Source: Coriolopsis trogii
Taxonomy: Eukaryota; Basidiomycota; Agaricomycetes; Polyporales; Polyporaceae
Length of the DNA: 64,000 nt
Reading direction: 5' to 3'
Assembly: GCA_020543525.1 (NCBI GenBank)
Contig: JAHYIO010000037.1
Coordinates: forward strand, 2,232,001 to 2,296,000
This document shows positions 17,964 through 27,904 of this stretch, piece after piece. The position numbers were made by a program, and so were the translations under genes. The notes under the pieces were generated by a model. The model made no database searches. It worked only from the letters and a program-made list of their open reading frames with translations, and was not told the origin of the DNA. How positions within the stretch are numbered: the first letter of the stretch is position 1; every line of letters begins with the position of its first letter.

Positions 17964-20900
17964 TAAGGACGACACTCGATGCCATGTGTGGCTGTCCCTG
18001 TACATCCAGTCGATACGCTGTACTAGACGCTGGTATCACTTATGAGATCAATCATTTGGGCCAGCACTTTCACATCCCAGTACAACTTATCGGCAAACGG
18101 CGACAAAAATCAGTAGTGGTGATGGTGGACAGCGGAGCCACCACCACCTTTATCAGTCAACGCTTCGTCCGTGACAACCATGTCGCGACGCGCAAACTGC
18201 AACGCCCCATTCCCCTCTACAACATCGATCAGACTCTGAACTGCGCAGGAACCATCTCTGAGGCTGCCATCCTGGATCTACAGGTTGGCACGCATCGAGA
18301 AAAGGTAGTACTCGTGGTGACGGACATTGGGGAAGAGGACGTCATCATCGGCCTTGACTGGCTACGCAGACACAACCCGCAAATCAACTGGGACCAGGGC
18401 ACTATGTGTCTGTCCCGGTGTACGGACAAGTGTCGGGCACAGCAACCAGAACCTTCGCCCACTCAGATGGACACGCGTGATACGGGGGTATGGCCTACGG
18501 TGCGTGGACGTTCTCGGCAGAGGCCAAAGGTTCGAAAGCTGGGCTCGGTACGAGCGACACTGATGGCGGACAAAGGCAACGACAACCCGGAATCCACGGC
18601 ATGGGATGGATCAGAGGACGCACTCTTGAGCTCTTGGGAGGAAGGACACAACCTCGCGGACGGCCCTCAGCTGTTTGCCATGGCAGGATACACTTACTCC
18701 CAACAACTTGCCGAGCAGGAGTATCAGAAACGCGAGGTGCAAACGGTCAAACAGATCGTACCACCGCAGTACCACCAGTACCTACGCGTCTTCTCGAAAG
18801 AAGCCTCCGAATGCCTCCCAGACCACGGACCCTATGACCATGCAATCGAACTTGTGCCCAACGCAAAGATGTTCCACTCTTGCGTCTACCCGCTGTTGCC
18901 GAACGAACAGGGGGAGCTTGACAAGTTCCTCAAGGAGAACCTGGCCAAGGGCTATATTAGCGAGTCCAAATCACCCATATCATCTCCATTCTTCTTTGTC
19001 AAGAAGAAGGACGGCAGCCTTCGACCGGTTCAGGACTATCGCTGCCTCAAAGACATCACGGTCAAGAATCGCTACCCGATTCCGTTGGTCTCTGAGCTGG
19101 TCGACCGCCTGAAGAACGCGAAGATATTCACGCAGCTGGACATCCGCTGGGGGTACAACAACATCCGTATCAAGACCGGTGATGAATGGAAGGCAGCGTT
19201 TGTGACGAACCGTGGCCTCTTTGAACCGAATGTCATGTTCTTTGGCCTCTCGAATTCACCCAGCACGTTCTCCGCATATATGAACGACATCTTTAAAGAC
19301 CTTATCGTCGAAGGGAAACTCACGATCCACCTCGACGACATCCTCATCTTCTCGAACGACCTCACGGAACACCGCGCGGTCACAAAGGAGGTGCTGGAAC
19401 AACTGAAGAAGTACGATCTGTTCTGCAAACCGGAGAAGTGCGAATTTGAGGTCCCGAAGGTCGAGTATCTAGGCATGGTGGTCTCGCACAACCGCGTAGA
19501 GATGGACCCCGTCAAGGTCAAAGGCATCGCAGAATGGCCTACCCCGCGCAACGCATCTGATGTACGCAAGTTCCGAGGCTTTGCGAACTTCTATCGCCGC
19601 TTCATCAAGGACTTCAGCCGGATCTGCAAACCGCTCGATCGCCTCACAGGCAAGACGCCATGGCAGTGGGGAGAAGAGGAGCAGACCGCCTTCGACGAGC
19701 TCAAGGAGCAATTTGTACGAAACCCGGTACTCTGTCTCTATGACCCCAACCGCAAAACACGGATTGAGGTTGACGCCTCGGGCTACGCTACGGGTGGAGT
19801 CCTAGCGCAACTACAGGACGATGGCAAGTGGCACCCGGTTGTATACCACTCGGAGTCCATGTCTGATGCCGAACGCAACTATGAGATCTACGACAAGGAG
19901 ATGCTGGCAATCATTCGTGCTCTCGAGGCATGGCGACACTATCTCGAAGGCCTACCCAACACGTTTGAGATCCAGTCGGACCACAAGAACCTCAAGTACT
20001 GGAAACGTGCGCAATACCTGACGCGTCGACAGGCACGATGGGCACTCTATTTGTCCCGTTTTGACTTTATCATCTCACACAAACCAGGAACTTCGAATGG
20101 ACGCGCTGATGCCCTCACACGATGCCCAGATCACCAGGTGGATGACACTGAAGACAACCTCGAGCAGGTTGTACTACGCCCCGAGCAGTTCCGCATTCTG
20201 GCCGCACGACGCGGACACACCACTATCACCGCCGACAAGTCACTCCTTTGCAAGATCCGCGCTTGTCCCGCCAAAGATGAACAGGTGCTTGAAGCCCTCA
20301 AGACAGTCGAGAAGTTGGGCCCCGCGGGTCTACGGCATGACCTGGTCGACTGGAACGTCAAAGCGGGCCTGCTGTTGTATCGCGGCAAGGTCTATGTGCC
20401 GAAGGACGCATCCCTCCGCGCGGAGATTGTCAAAGTCCACCACGACTCACCCTTGGCCGGACACCCAGGCCAGTTTAAGATGCTTGAGCTTGTCTCACGT
20501 AACTACTGGTGGCCCAATATGGGGAAGTTCATCAAGGACTACGTGGACACATGTGACACCTGCCGACGCACAAAACCTGCAAGAGGGAAGCCTCACGGCC
20601 AACTCAAACCCAACGAGGTGCCGGACGGCCCAGGGCAGATCGTCACTTGCGACTACATTGTCGGCCTCCCGCTGATTGATGGCTTCAACGCTATCCAGGT
20701 CATAGTCGACCGCCATGGCAAACTCGCTCACCTAGTGCCCTGCAGCGAGGAAATCAATGCAGGAGGGGCCGCCGATATCTTCATTCGCGGGTACTTCAGG
20801 CATCATGGCTTACCACACAAGATTATCTCCAACCGGGGGCCTCAGTTCGCATCGGAGCTCTTCCGCAGCATCCTCAAGGGACTAGGCATCAAGAGCGGGA

Positions 20901-21736
20901 TGTCAACCGCCTATCACCCTCAAACCGATAGTCAGACAGAACAGCTGAACCAGGAGATCGAGGCGTACCTCCGCGCTTTCTGCAGCCAGAGGAGGGAAGA
21001 CTGGGTTAAATGGCTGCCCATCGCGGAGTTTGCACTCAACTCCCGAGTCCACTCAGCAACAGGCTACTCACCATTCTTCCTGACACAAGGATATCAACCC
21101 CAGTTCCACGTTCCGGCCAACCCAGTCACTCATGTGGCGGACGCAGATGCGCGACTGCAGCAACTTGCCAACGCCCGCGAAGACGCCACAGCCGCACTCC
21201 GACTCACAGCGGAGCGCATAAAGCAGTACCACGACACGCACGTACAACAGGCACCCACCTTCCGCAAAGGCCAAAAGGTGTGGCTCGACACGCGCAACCT
21301 GCGCATCGTGGGCATCCCCAGGAAACTCGCTGACAAGTTTGCGGGACCCTACCTGATTGTGAAACAAATCAGCAACGCCGCCTATGAACTCCAACTCCCC
21401 CATACAATGAAGATCCATCCAGTCTTCCACGTATCCCTCCTCCACGCTCACCGACCCAGCACGATACCAGGTCACAAACCACCAGAACCAGCGCCCATTG
21501 AGGTCGACGGCGAAGAGGAATATGAGGTTGCGGAGATCCGGGACTCAAGGTACTATAGTCGCTGGCACAAGCTGCAGTACCTCGTCCGCTGGAAAGGGTA
21601 TGGACCCGAGCACGACTTATGGGAAGCTGCGGCAGATCTGGAACATGCTGCAGATCTCATCCAAGACTTCCATACATGTTTCCCTGCAGCACCGGGCCCA
21701 CACAACCTATATGTACCACCACAACGCCGCTCGTGA
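17960..21736 (+). CDS. G2 Pol polyprotein
   Basis: About 1258 codons are open. Domains in order: retropepsin with VDSGATTTF (near residue 60); reverse transcriptase with VQDYRCLKDIT and IHLDDILIFS (near 455, the usual Tyr before the DD is His-Leu here); RNase H with EVDASGYATGG and SDHKNL; integrase zinc finger HX..H, CDTCRRTK; integrase core with CDY and then SNRGPQF where the family has SDRGPQF, so the second catalytic Asp is Asn; and a C-terminal chromodomain (YLVRWKGYGPEHDLWE). The Asn arises from a single G to A change at a CpG and should inactivate integration. Chromodomains guide insertion toward modified chromatin. Confidence 0.92.
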   Translation: MIRTTLDAMCGCPCTSSRYAVLDAGITYEINHLGQHFHIPVQLIGKRRQKSVVVMVDSGATTTFISQRFVRDNHVATRKLQRPIPLYNIDQTLNCAGTISEAAILDLQVGTHREKVVLVVTDIGEEDVIIGLDWLRRHNPQINWDQGTMCLSRCTDKCRAQQPEPSPTQMDTRDTGVWPTVRGRSRQRPKVRKLGSVRATLMADKGNDNPESTAWDGSEDALLSSWEEGHNLADGPQLFAMAGYTYSQQLAEQEYQKREVQTVKQIVPPQYHQYLRVFSKEASECLPDHGPYDHAIELVPNAKMFHSCVYPLLPNEQGELDKFLKENLAKGYISESKSPISSPFFFVKKKDGSLRPVQDYRCLKDITVKNRYPIPLVSELVDRLKNAKIFTQLDIRWGYNNIRIKTGDEWKAAFVTNRGLFEPNVMFFGLSNSPSTFSAYMNDIFKDLIVEGKLTIHLDDILIFSNDLTEHRAVTKEVLEQLKKYDLFCKPEKCEFEVPKVEYLGMVVSHNRVEMDPVKVKGIAEWPTPRNASDVRKFRGFANFYRRFIKDFSRICKPLDRLTGKTPWQWGEEEQTAFDELKEQFVRNPVLCLYDPNRKTRIEVDASGYATGGVLAQLQDDGKWHPVVYHSESMSDAERNYEIYDKEMLAIIRALEAWRHYLEGLPNTFEIQSDHKNLKYWKRAQYLTRRQARWALYLSRFDFIISHKPGTSNGRADALTRCPDHQVDDTEDNLEQVVLRPEQFRILAARRGHTTITADKSLLCKIRACPAKDEQVLEALKTVEKLGPAGLRHDLVDWNVKAGLLLYRGKVYVPKDASLRAEIVKVHHDSPLAGHPGQFKMLELVSRNYWWPNMGKFIKDYVDTCDTCRRTKPARGKPHGQLKPNEVPDGPGQIVTCDYIVGLPLIDGFNAIQVIVDRHGKLAHLVPCSEEINAGGAADIFIRGYFRHHGLPHKIISNRGPQFASELFRSILKGLGIKSGMSTAYHPQTDSQTEQLNQEIEAYLRAFCSQRREDWVKWLPIAEFALNSRVHSATGYSPFFLTQGYQPQFHVPANPVTHVADADARLQQLANAREDATAALRLTAERIKQYHDTHVQQAPTFRKGQKVWLDTRNLRIVGIPRKLADKFAGPYLIVKQISNAAYELQLPHTMKIHPVFHVSLLHAHRPSTIPGHKPPEPAPIEVDGEEEYEVAEIRDSRYYSRWHKLQYLVRWKGYGPEHDLWEAAADLEHAADLIQDFHTCFPAAPGPHNLYVPPQRRS

Positions 21737-21762
21737 GGACATGAGCATTTGGAGGGGGGTAC

Positions 21763-22091
21763 TGTCATGAACCCCTCATTTCCATTGTTCTTTGTCCGCG
21801 CTTCCACTATTGTTCCAGCGCTCTCGTGCACGCCTGTGACCTATTGTCCCTAGCGCTTATTGTTCTCCGTATATAAGTAGTAGACGCTTGCCACCTGGAG
21901 ACTTCAGTTTCGACCTCTTGTCTCCAGGTGAGCCTCGCTGTATTTTTGTTCACTTACATTCTCTCAATACAACTTGTCTCCAGCCCTGTGTGTTGAACCT
22001 TGCTCCACTCTCGCTGCACAAGACTCGTACTCTCACCCTCGCTCGACACCTCAGTCTCCTTCCGCGTCTCGCTTGACCACAGGTCGCAATA
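21763..22091 (+). repeat. G2 3' LTR
   Basis: It is the same length as the 5' LTR, but its last bases read CGCAATA where other G2 LTRs have CGCGACA, so the terminal CA has become TA. Both changes are C to T type on one strand or the other. The target duplication GTACT follows directly. Confidence 0.9.
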
Positions 22092-24184
22092 GTACTCCTG
22101 GGGGTGGTTCATGTTTTTTCTGATAATCGCGAATCATCTGTTGTCTCTTGACCAATTTGGGATCGAATTGGAATATCCCAGTGGTCCAGTTTACTTGAGG
22201 GTTGTATTTCTTGATCCACGGTACCCCCAATATGGCATCATCTCTTCCAAGATTGACAACATAGAAGTTGGTGAGTAGGCTGTGACCTCAGATGATAAAG
22301 TTGGTTTCTAGTTGATGGGTTACTGTTCCAATAGTATTGATGCTATCATCTGCATTCCGAAATCAGATTGGGTGAGGCAGCCGAGTTGTAGGTATTTGAT
22401 ATTGATAAATGATTCGTTGGTTGATAATTGTTGCATCTGCTTCTGAGTCAAACAGGGCCTTGATTCCGACGACCTTGGGGCCGTTTTCGATGTAACCGGT
22501 TAATAGATATGCTGATTTTCTTGATTTGCCAATGGTTACAAAGGAAATAGTATAGTCCCAAATTTCAGACGATCCCGGCGTCGGGGCGAGTCGTCCTGTC
22601 AAAAATCCGCCTTGTTATAGTCCATTGACTCCGAACTGATGGCCTCGATATAGGCATCTTCCGTTGGTTCTTCTTCTTCTTCCACGACCCTAGCTTTCTG
22701 ATCGGGAACCCTCTTCTTCTTCGGACATTGTGCCGCTCGATGTCCTTCTTCTCGGCAATAGAAGCACGCATTACGTTGCATAAGATCTTCACGCGTCTTC
22801 TGATCTAGCCGATTAGTAGTAATTGCTCGGATGGTGGGGTTTCTCATAAACCTTCCCCTAAAATTGGTGTTGCGTTCCGACCCTGTTCTTATTCTTCGGC
22901 TTCCCTGGACTTCGTCTATGGCCAGGTTCTGAGTATAAAAGTGTTGTAATTCAGTGACCCGATCAAACCAATTGGTTATAGTTTGAACATTTAAATGGAT
23001 GAGTGCCACTTGTTGTCGGAGATAATGTGGCAGTTTGAGTTGATAAATTGCCAGCAATGCCGTATCTTCTTTGATGTCGGCTAGTTGGCTAAGTCGCACA
23101 AATTCCGCATAGAACTTATCAATGATCTTGTAGTCATGGAATTTGAGATTCGTGAGTTGAACTGATGCTACCGCTTTCTCCTCGATTGGTGCAAAAACTG
23201 TGAGAAATCGGTTTTCAAAAGCTTCCCATGTTCCTAGTCCTTTGGGAATTCCATTGGCCTTCTTTTCCTGGGCGACCTGTATCAGGGTGTCAACCCACCA
23301 TTCTGCTTTTCCGCCGATATATGAGAGTGCTATGACAATTCTGGCATGATCAGTGACGTAATCGCTTGGCCTTCCTTCGAATAGAAGGTACAGGTCTTGC
23401 AGGAATTGTTGCGCTTCTTCCCTTTTTCCTTCAAATAGTCTCGGTTCTTTAACCCGGGCTTTGCCGGCTATTTTGGGAATAACAAATTAGTCTTTGTTGC
23501 CGCCAATGCCATCATCTGATGGATCTTCATCCAATTCTCCTGGACCTCCTGGACCTTGGGGTCCTCCAGGACCTCCTGGTCCGTGGGGTTCGCCAGGGCC
23601 TCCTGGCCCTTCTGGGTGTCGTCGTCCTTCTCGCCATTCTCTAAGTTCTTCTTCGTCTTCTCGATCCAGTCTTGCCCTTGTTTGCCTTACTTCTTCGGTT
23701 GCCACGGCTAGTAATCTGCGTGGTTCTACTTCCGGTTGGGACGGTTCTCCTGATGCGTGCCGTACCAGTGATGAGATGGAATATGTTGCCGACATCTCGG
23801 GTACTGGCGTGGGATCCGTTGGTTGGCTAATGATAGTTTCTGCTTCCCTGTCTGATTCTTCTGAAGAAGAGTTTCCTTTGGCTGGTCCTTCTGTGGGATG
23901 TTCTTCAGCCTGTGGTTCTGGTTCTGGTAGTGATGATCTTCTGATTTCTGGTGTATTAGCGATGGGAAGTGGTATGCTTGATTTCCCTGGGGTTGGTGCT
24001 GGAGTCCGATTTCTAGATACTACCCTTGCCACAGGTTTTACATATTTCGTTCCACTTGGTTGGTCATTCTTGGTTGGTTTGAAATAGGGTGCTCGAATTC
24101 CCTCAGGCAGTGGTGGTCCTTCTAGCAGCCTATTTGGACAAGGCTGGTATGTGCAAGTTTCCCACTCTGCATTCGTGATGTGGT
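22092..24184 (-). pseudogene. G1b gag and protease fragment
   Basis: Reading leftward, Gag begins inside the frame 24323-23487 and contains a Pro-rich part and the collagen-like GGP repeat. It continues through the capsid region (about 23480-23100) to the zinc knuckle CFYCREEGHRAAQC (near 22760) and ends in GGATTTTTGA at about 22600. The protease follows in the -1 frame (22602-22363), where the active site reads FDSEADATII instead of FDSGA. Several frame changes and stops are present. Confidence 0.8.
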
Positions 24185-24393
24185 ACAGATCTGGGTTTAT
24201 ATATAGATGGGCTGACTGAGCGAGGTGATATAGATAGCAAAGATGATTAAGCATATGTAAAGGTGATGACGAAAAGATGAACAATGCATGCGGGAGGACG
24301 AAGAGTAAGCAGGATGATGACAAGGAACAGAGGACGCGACGAAATGGTAAGGAACAAGACGATACTGGTCAGAAGTAAGGGTAGGTTGTAACA
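24185..24393 (-). repeat. G1b 5' LTR remnant
   Basis: This matches the outer about 205 bases of the G1 LTR (compare 33090-33297) and ends GGTTGTAACA on plus. Its inner part is deleted and joined to gag at GTGGTACAGATC. A flanking CACGG follows, but no partner duplication can be found because the other end of G1b is lost. Confidence 0.85.
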
Positions 24394-26151
24394 CACGGCG
24401 CCATATCATGGACACCATAAGGCGTCATCCAAGCGCATCCGAGTTGCGTCGTTCGGAACCGTCTAGAGGCTGGAGCAGATGCGCGTGCAAGATGCCATAT
24501 AGTGCAGGGCAGATATGCCCATAGGTCACTGTAAGGTGTTGTCCTAGTGCATCGCACCCGAAGGGAGAGTGAGGCTGCGTGGTCAGAGATATAGCAATGT
24601 GATTGAGCCCCTTGTGAGCTAGTACCTGGCTGAGTATACGGAGTCCTAGTGTGGAGTCCTCTCAGGTGCGGGGATGCGCAGTGTCATATGGTCCCTTCCA
24701 GGCTGTGAGATGGCGCACTTTGAGGCCTTCGCTTCTGTGGTCCCGACGTCGCTATCAATCCTGTCTTCATTCTCTGTGTCTACGGAGTACGAGTATCCGG
24801 ACAATGGTTGCTCTATTGGGGAGCCATTTGGCTCCCCGTACAGGGCGTAGCGTGGCGTGGAGTCGCATGCTCAGTGGGACGAGGCGCGCCTGTCGAGTTA
24901 TTTCAAGTGCGTCGCCATACGCGAATGCGTAAGGCCTTCAAGCATAGCTTGGCGCGGAGCTAAAGTCGTTGTGCTTGCTTGGTAAAGGCGCGAAGAGGAG
25001 TTTTGTGGGGTGGGTCGCCATATCCGCGGATGTAAAGGGCGCTCTTTAGATTGACGCGGAACAAGCATGTTCAATAGGCTCGGCTAGGGCCGATGACGGA
25101 AGAGTGAAGTGCGGGGTCGTGTGGCGTAAAGTAGGCGAGATGCATCGAGGATGTCTTGCGCGATGTGAAGCTGGGCCAGTGCTTTGTCGGTTGAGGTGGG
25201 GTGCGGTCTTGCAAAGGTTTGGCGGGGTGCAGTGCAGGGTTGCAATTTTTGTTGTTGCAATGCAAAGCGGTGATTCACAGAGGAGTGCTGTGTCAAACAA
25301 AGCAGTGTGAGGAGGAGCGCTGTGTCAAACAAAGCAGTGTGAGGAGGAGCGGATGCGGGTCCTCGCGATATAGTGTGGTGTTGAGCGTTGCCGTGTGGAG
25401 GCAATCCTATTTCTCGGTTCCCGAAAACATGGCCTTCTTGGATGTCGGGAATCCTTCACTTGTAGGTCTCTATCTTGTGGCCATGAATGTCAATGCCACT
25501 TATATCATCCTGATAACTTATCGGTCATGGACCGGTCATAGCCGGTCATGACCAGTCCGCCACAATATCCTCTAATTTATAACCGTAACCTAACCTTTAA
25601 CATGACTGTAAAAATTCCGGACAAAGTCAGGTCAAATATTGGTTATGTCCGGTCATTATAACGGTCACAACTGGTCTTATGACCTGACTTTCAATCACTA
25701 ATGAATGATCAAGAAATATGAAATTTCTGTTGGTTTTCATGATGCTAACAAGGATTACAGAGAAGGTAACATTCTATTGACATTTAACCGACGTTACAAG
25801 GAATTAATGGTCTACTGTGAGGGTAACATTCCCTGTGAGATTTCTGACTGCCCAAAATGAGAGATAACCATGATATTATAAGGTTCTGTGCAGGTCAGCT
25901 TCTTGACTACTATCTTTCCATCAGGAAACTTTCCTTTCTAACAACCCAACCTTTCTGAGCGTCAAAGATGACACCTATTTAGAATAGGAGAATGGGTGCA
26001 ACACAGATAACATTTTCATCCCAGGATAAGTATCAAGCAATGTCACATATCAGGTGGCGCATTATGACTTAAGACGTTTCCCCCCAGGTCGCCTTGGTGG
26101 AGATTTTTCTGGACATTTCTTGCTGCCTTTTCTAGCCTCTTGCCCGCCGTG
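24394..26151. other. Non-coding stretch between G1b and unit B
   Basis: No gene is recognised. Up to about 25430 the sequence is G+T-rich on plus. At 25281-25344 a 32-base unit containing GTGTCAAACAAAGCAG is repeated twice in tandem. At about 25518-25690 short copies of GGTCATG and its complement cluster, as in the ends of a small DNA transposon, but I could not define two termini. From 25700 the sequence is A+T-richer and plain. Confidence 0.45.
25281..25344 (+). repeat. Tandem duplication, 2 x 32 bases
   Basis: The two units (25281-25312 and 25313-25344) differ at one base and are followed by the first bases of a third. There is no coding context. Confidence 0.85.
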
Positions 26152-26192
26152 AGTGGCGACCGTGTAACCCAACGTGACGATGACGCAGCGTA

Positions 26193-27738
26193 CTACCGCT
26201 CAGACGATTGCGCGAGGTAGCCGGAGAGCTGCAACACAGATCTGTTGGGACCCCGGTATGGGGTTAGAAGCAGATGGTCACATACCTTGAGAGCGCCTTG
26301 AAGGATGCTTACCCCGACGTGCAGAACGTCGGGGTTCGCGAGAACCTCGGAAATCGCGTCTTGCGCCGCCAACTTTAGCCCAGCCGGCGTCCAGCAACCC
26401 GCCGTCCTGTCTGTGACCGACGCCACCCATCTCCTCTTCCTCCTTGCCAAAGTACTGGTTCGACGAGATCGACTGCGCGCCCTGGAACGACTGCCACGTC
26501 TGCGCCTGCGCGATCGCGTTCGGGTCGTACGAGTTACGCCTAAAGTACATGTCCGACGAGATCGGCGTTTGGTTCCCGAACTTCTCGCGCGCGAAAGTGG
26601 GTGCATCCTCAGAGGTTGCTGCGCTGATGGTCGGAAGACGAGTCAGTGAACGGTTTTGCAGACCACGACCAAACGATGGTCTCACCTGGTCGAAGCTGCC
26701 GCCGCAGCCGAGACTGCTCCGAACCCAAGACGCTTTATGCCCATCCCCAGCCGCTCCATGTCCTGTGTGTTCCCCTTCGGGGCAACGAGAGCAGCAGCGA
26801 CGGGCTTTGTCATAGCGACTTGGCCTTTGTCGCGGCAGCCTGCTCAGCAGCCCGTGCACGAGCCTCCTCCTCAGCCTTTTCCCGCTAGCGGTCGTACCCA
26901 AGCTGGCATATACGCTCCGCTTCCTCAGCTGCCTTCCGCTCTGCCTCTGCAAAGTCGACAGGAGCCGCCTTCTTCGCACCCAGACCGCCGAGCTTGGATT
27001 TTTGGGAGCCGCAGAGGCCGTGCTGGCGACAAAGGGGGTGGAGGAGTTGAGCCAGAGGCTCCGAGCGTGGAGACTGGTCTTGAGGCAGTAGATGTGGTAG
27101 AGTTCGACCGGAGCGAAGCGGAGCTCACTGTACGAGGGCCCGTGTTGGCGCTGACAGAGTGGCCGATGACAGGTGGTGCGGAGGGCTTGGAAGAGGTGAT
27201 GGAGGATTTGGGGCTCGCAGGCTTGTCTCAGGACGAGAAGAAGTCGTCGTCGTCTGCGGCTTGTGCAGCAGGGGCGGGGGCAGCCTCAACCCCGTCAACG
27301 ACAATCTTGTCGGGATATCTGTAGCCATTTGCTGGCATCGATGCATGCGCTAGACAGAGTAGAAACGCACCTCCTAGCATCCTCCTTCACTCGCAGCGCA
27401 AGTTCCTCCTGATAGAGCTCCGCGACTCGGCTCAAATACTGTTTCTTCGTGTCCGAGTCCTGGAGGAGGGCTGTGCCGCCGTGCTTGGTGAGAAGGTCGG
27501 TGGCGGAGGTGTTTCCGCCGATGTTCATGGTTCGGAGCTGGTTGAGCCGCCAGCTGTCTAGGTTTGTCGACCTTGCAAGGAGATGAGACTGCCTGTCATT
27601 TGCCCAAACGAACACTCACCGGACAAAGCTGATGTGCACACCCATGTTGCGGTGCACGTTCGAGCAGTCGAGACAGATATACACACCAAACGTCACGCTC
27701 GACCATGTCGGCTTACGAGCCTGGCAATCGAAACACAT
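26193..27738 (-). pseudogene. GLO3: Glo3-type ArfGAP fragment, copy B
   Basis: This has the same exon structure as copy A, beginning at [12 protein letters not shown] (27738) behind a natural 3' splice site, with exon 1 missing. It keeps the last exon uninterrupted: the frame LSGYLAQSSER ends in TAG at 26193, which shows the normal C-terminus. It shares with A the TGA before DKP, the TAG after GYDR and the later shift. It also has an 8-base deletion in the fourth exon (at about 26391) that shifts the reading frame between the ISS motifs and the end. It cannot encode a working GTPase-activating protein. Confidence 0.75.
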
Positions 27739-27904
27739 CTGTCTCGGCACAGTTAGTCAAGCTCGCGGATGGAGACGAGGATGGAGGAGATGGCGGATGC
27801 TGGTTGAAGGCGGGATCCCGACATGCTCGCGGGGCCACGTGGGACTTGCTTTCCAGAGCGTCCTCGCCAGCGCTTATGACGCTCCTTGACTTTGAACCAC
27901 AACC

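Larger units (their letters stand above)
16264..22091 (+). mobile_element. Gypsy element G2, complete, nested in G1b
   Basis: The element is 5828 bases with two 329-base LTRs and a 5-base target duplication GTACT (16259-16263 and 22092-22096). A polypurine tract GGAGGGGGG lies just before the 3' LTR at 21763. The pol order protease, reverse transcriptase, RNase H, integrase, chromodomain places it in Ty3/gypsy, chromovirus branch. Gag and pol frames downstream of 17145 are open, but the upstream Gag extension has three stops and the integrase has lost one catalytic Asp, so it is probably dead. Confidence 0.93.
14534..24393 (-). mobile_element. Gypsy element G1b, truncated and split by G2
   Basis: This is a diverged copy of the G1 gypsy family on minus, in two pieces: 14534-16263 (pol) and 22092-24393 (protease, gag, 5' LTR remnant). 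The pieces join at GTACT, the target duplication of G2. The 3' side of the element, including integrase and the 3' LTR, is missing beyond the G2 LTR at 14205-14533. A deletion fuses gag directly to the LTR at 24184/24185, removing the inner LTR end and leader. It is useful as an outgroup because it lacks several lesions of the palindromic G1 copies. Confidence 0.85.

Noticed and set aside
23494..24087. Long Pro/Gly/Ser frame on plus opposite G1b gag
   Set aside because: Antisense shadow of the Gly-Gly-Pro repeat of gag; the same shadow occurs at 39077-39259 and 41531-41713.
25518..25690. Cluster of GGTCATG words as a MITE
   Set aside because: Two termini and a target duplication could not be identified.
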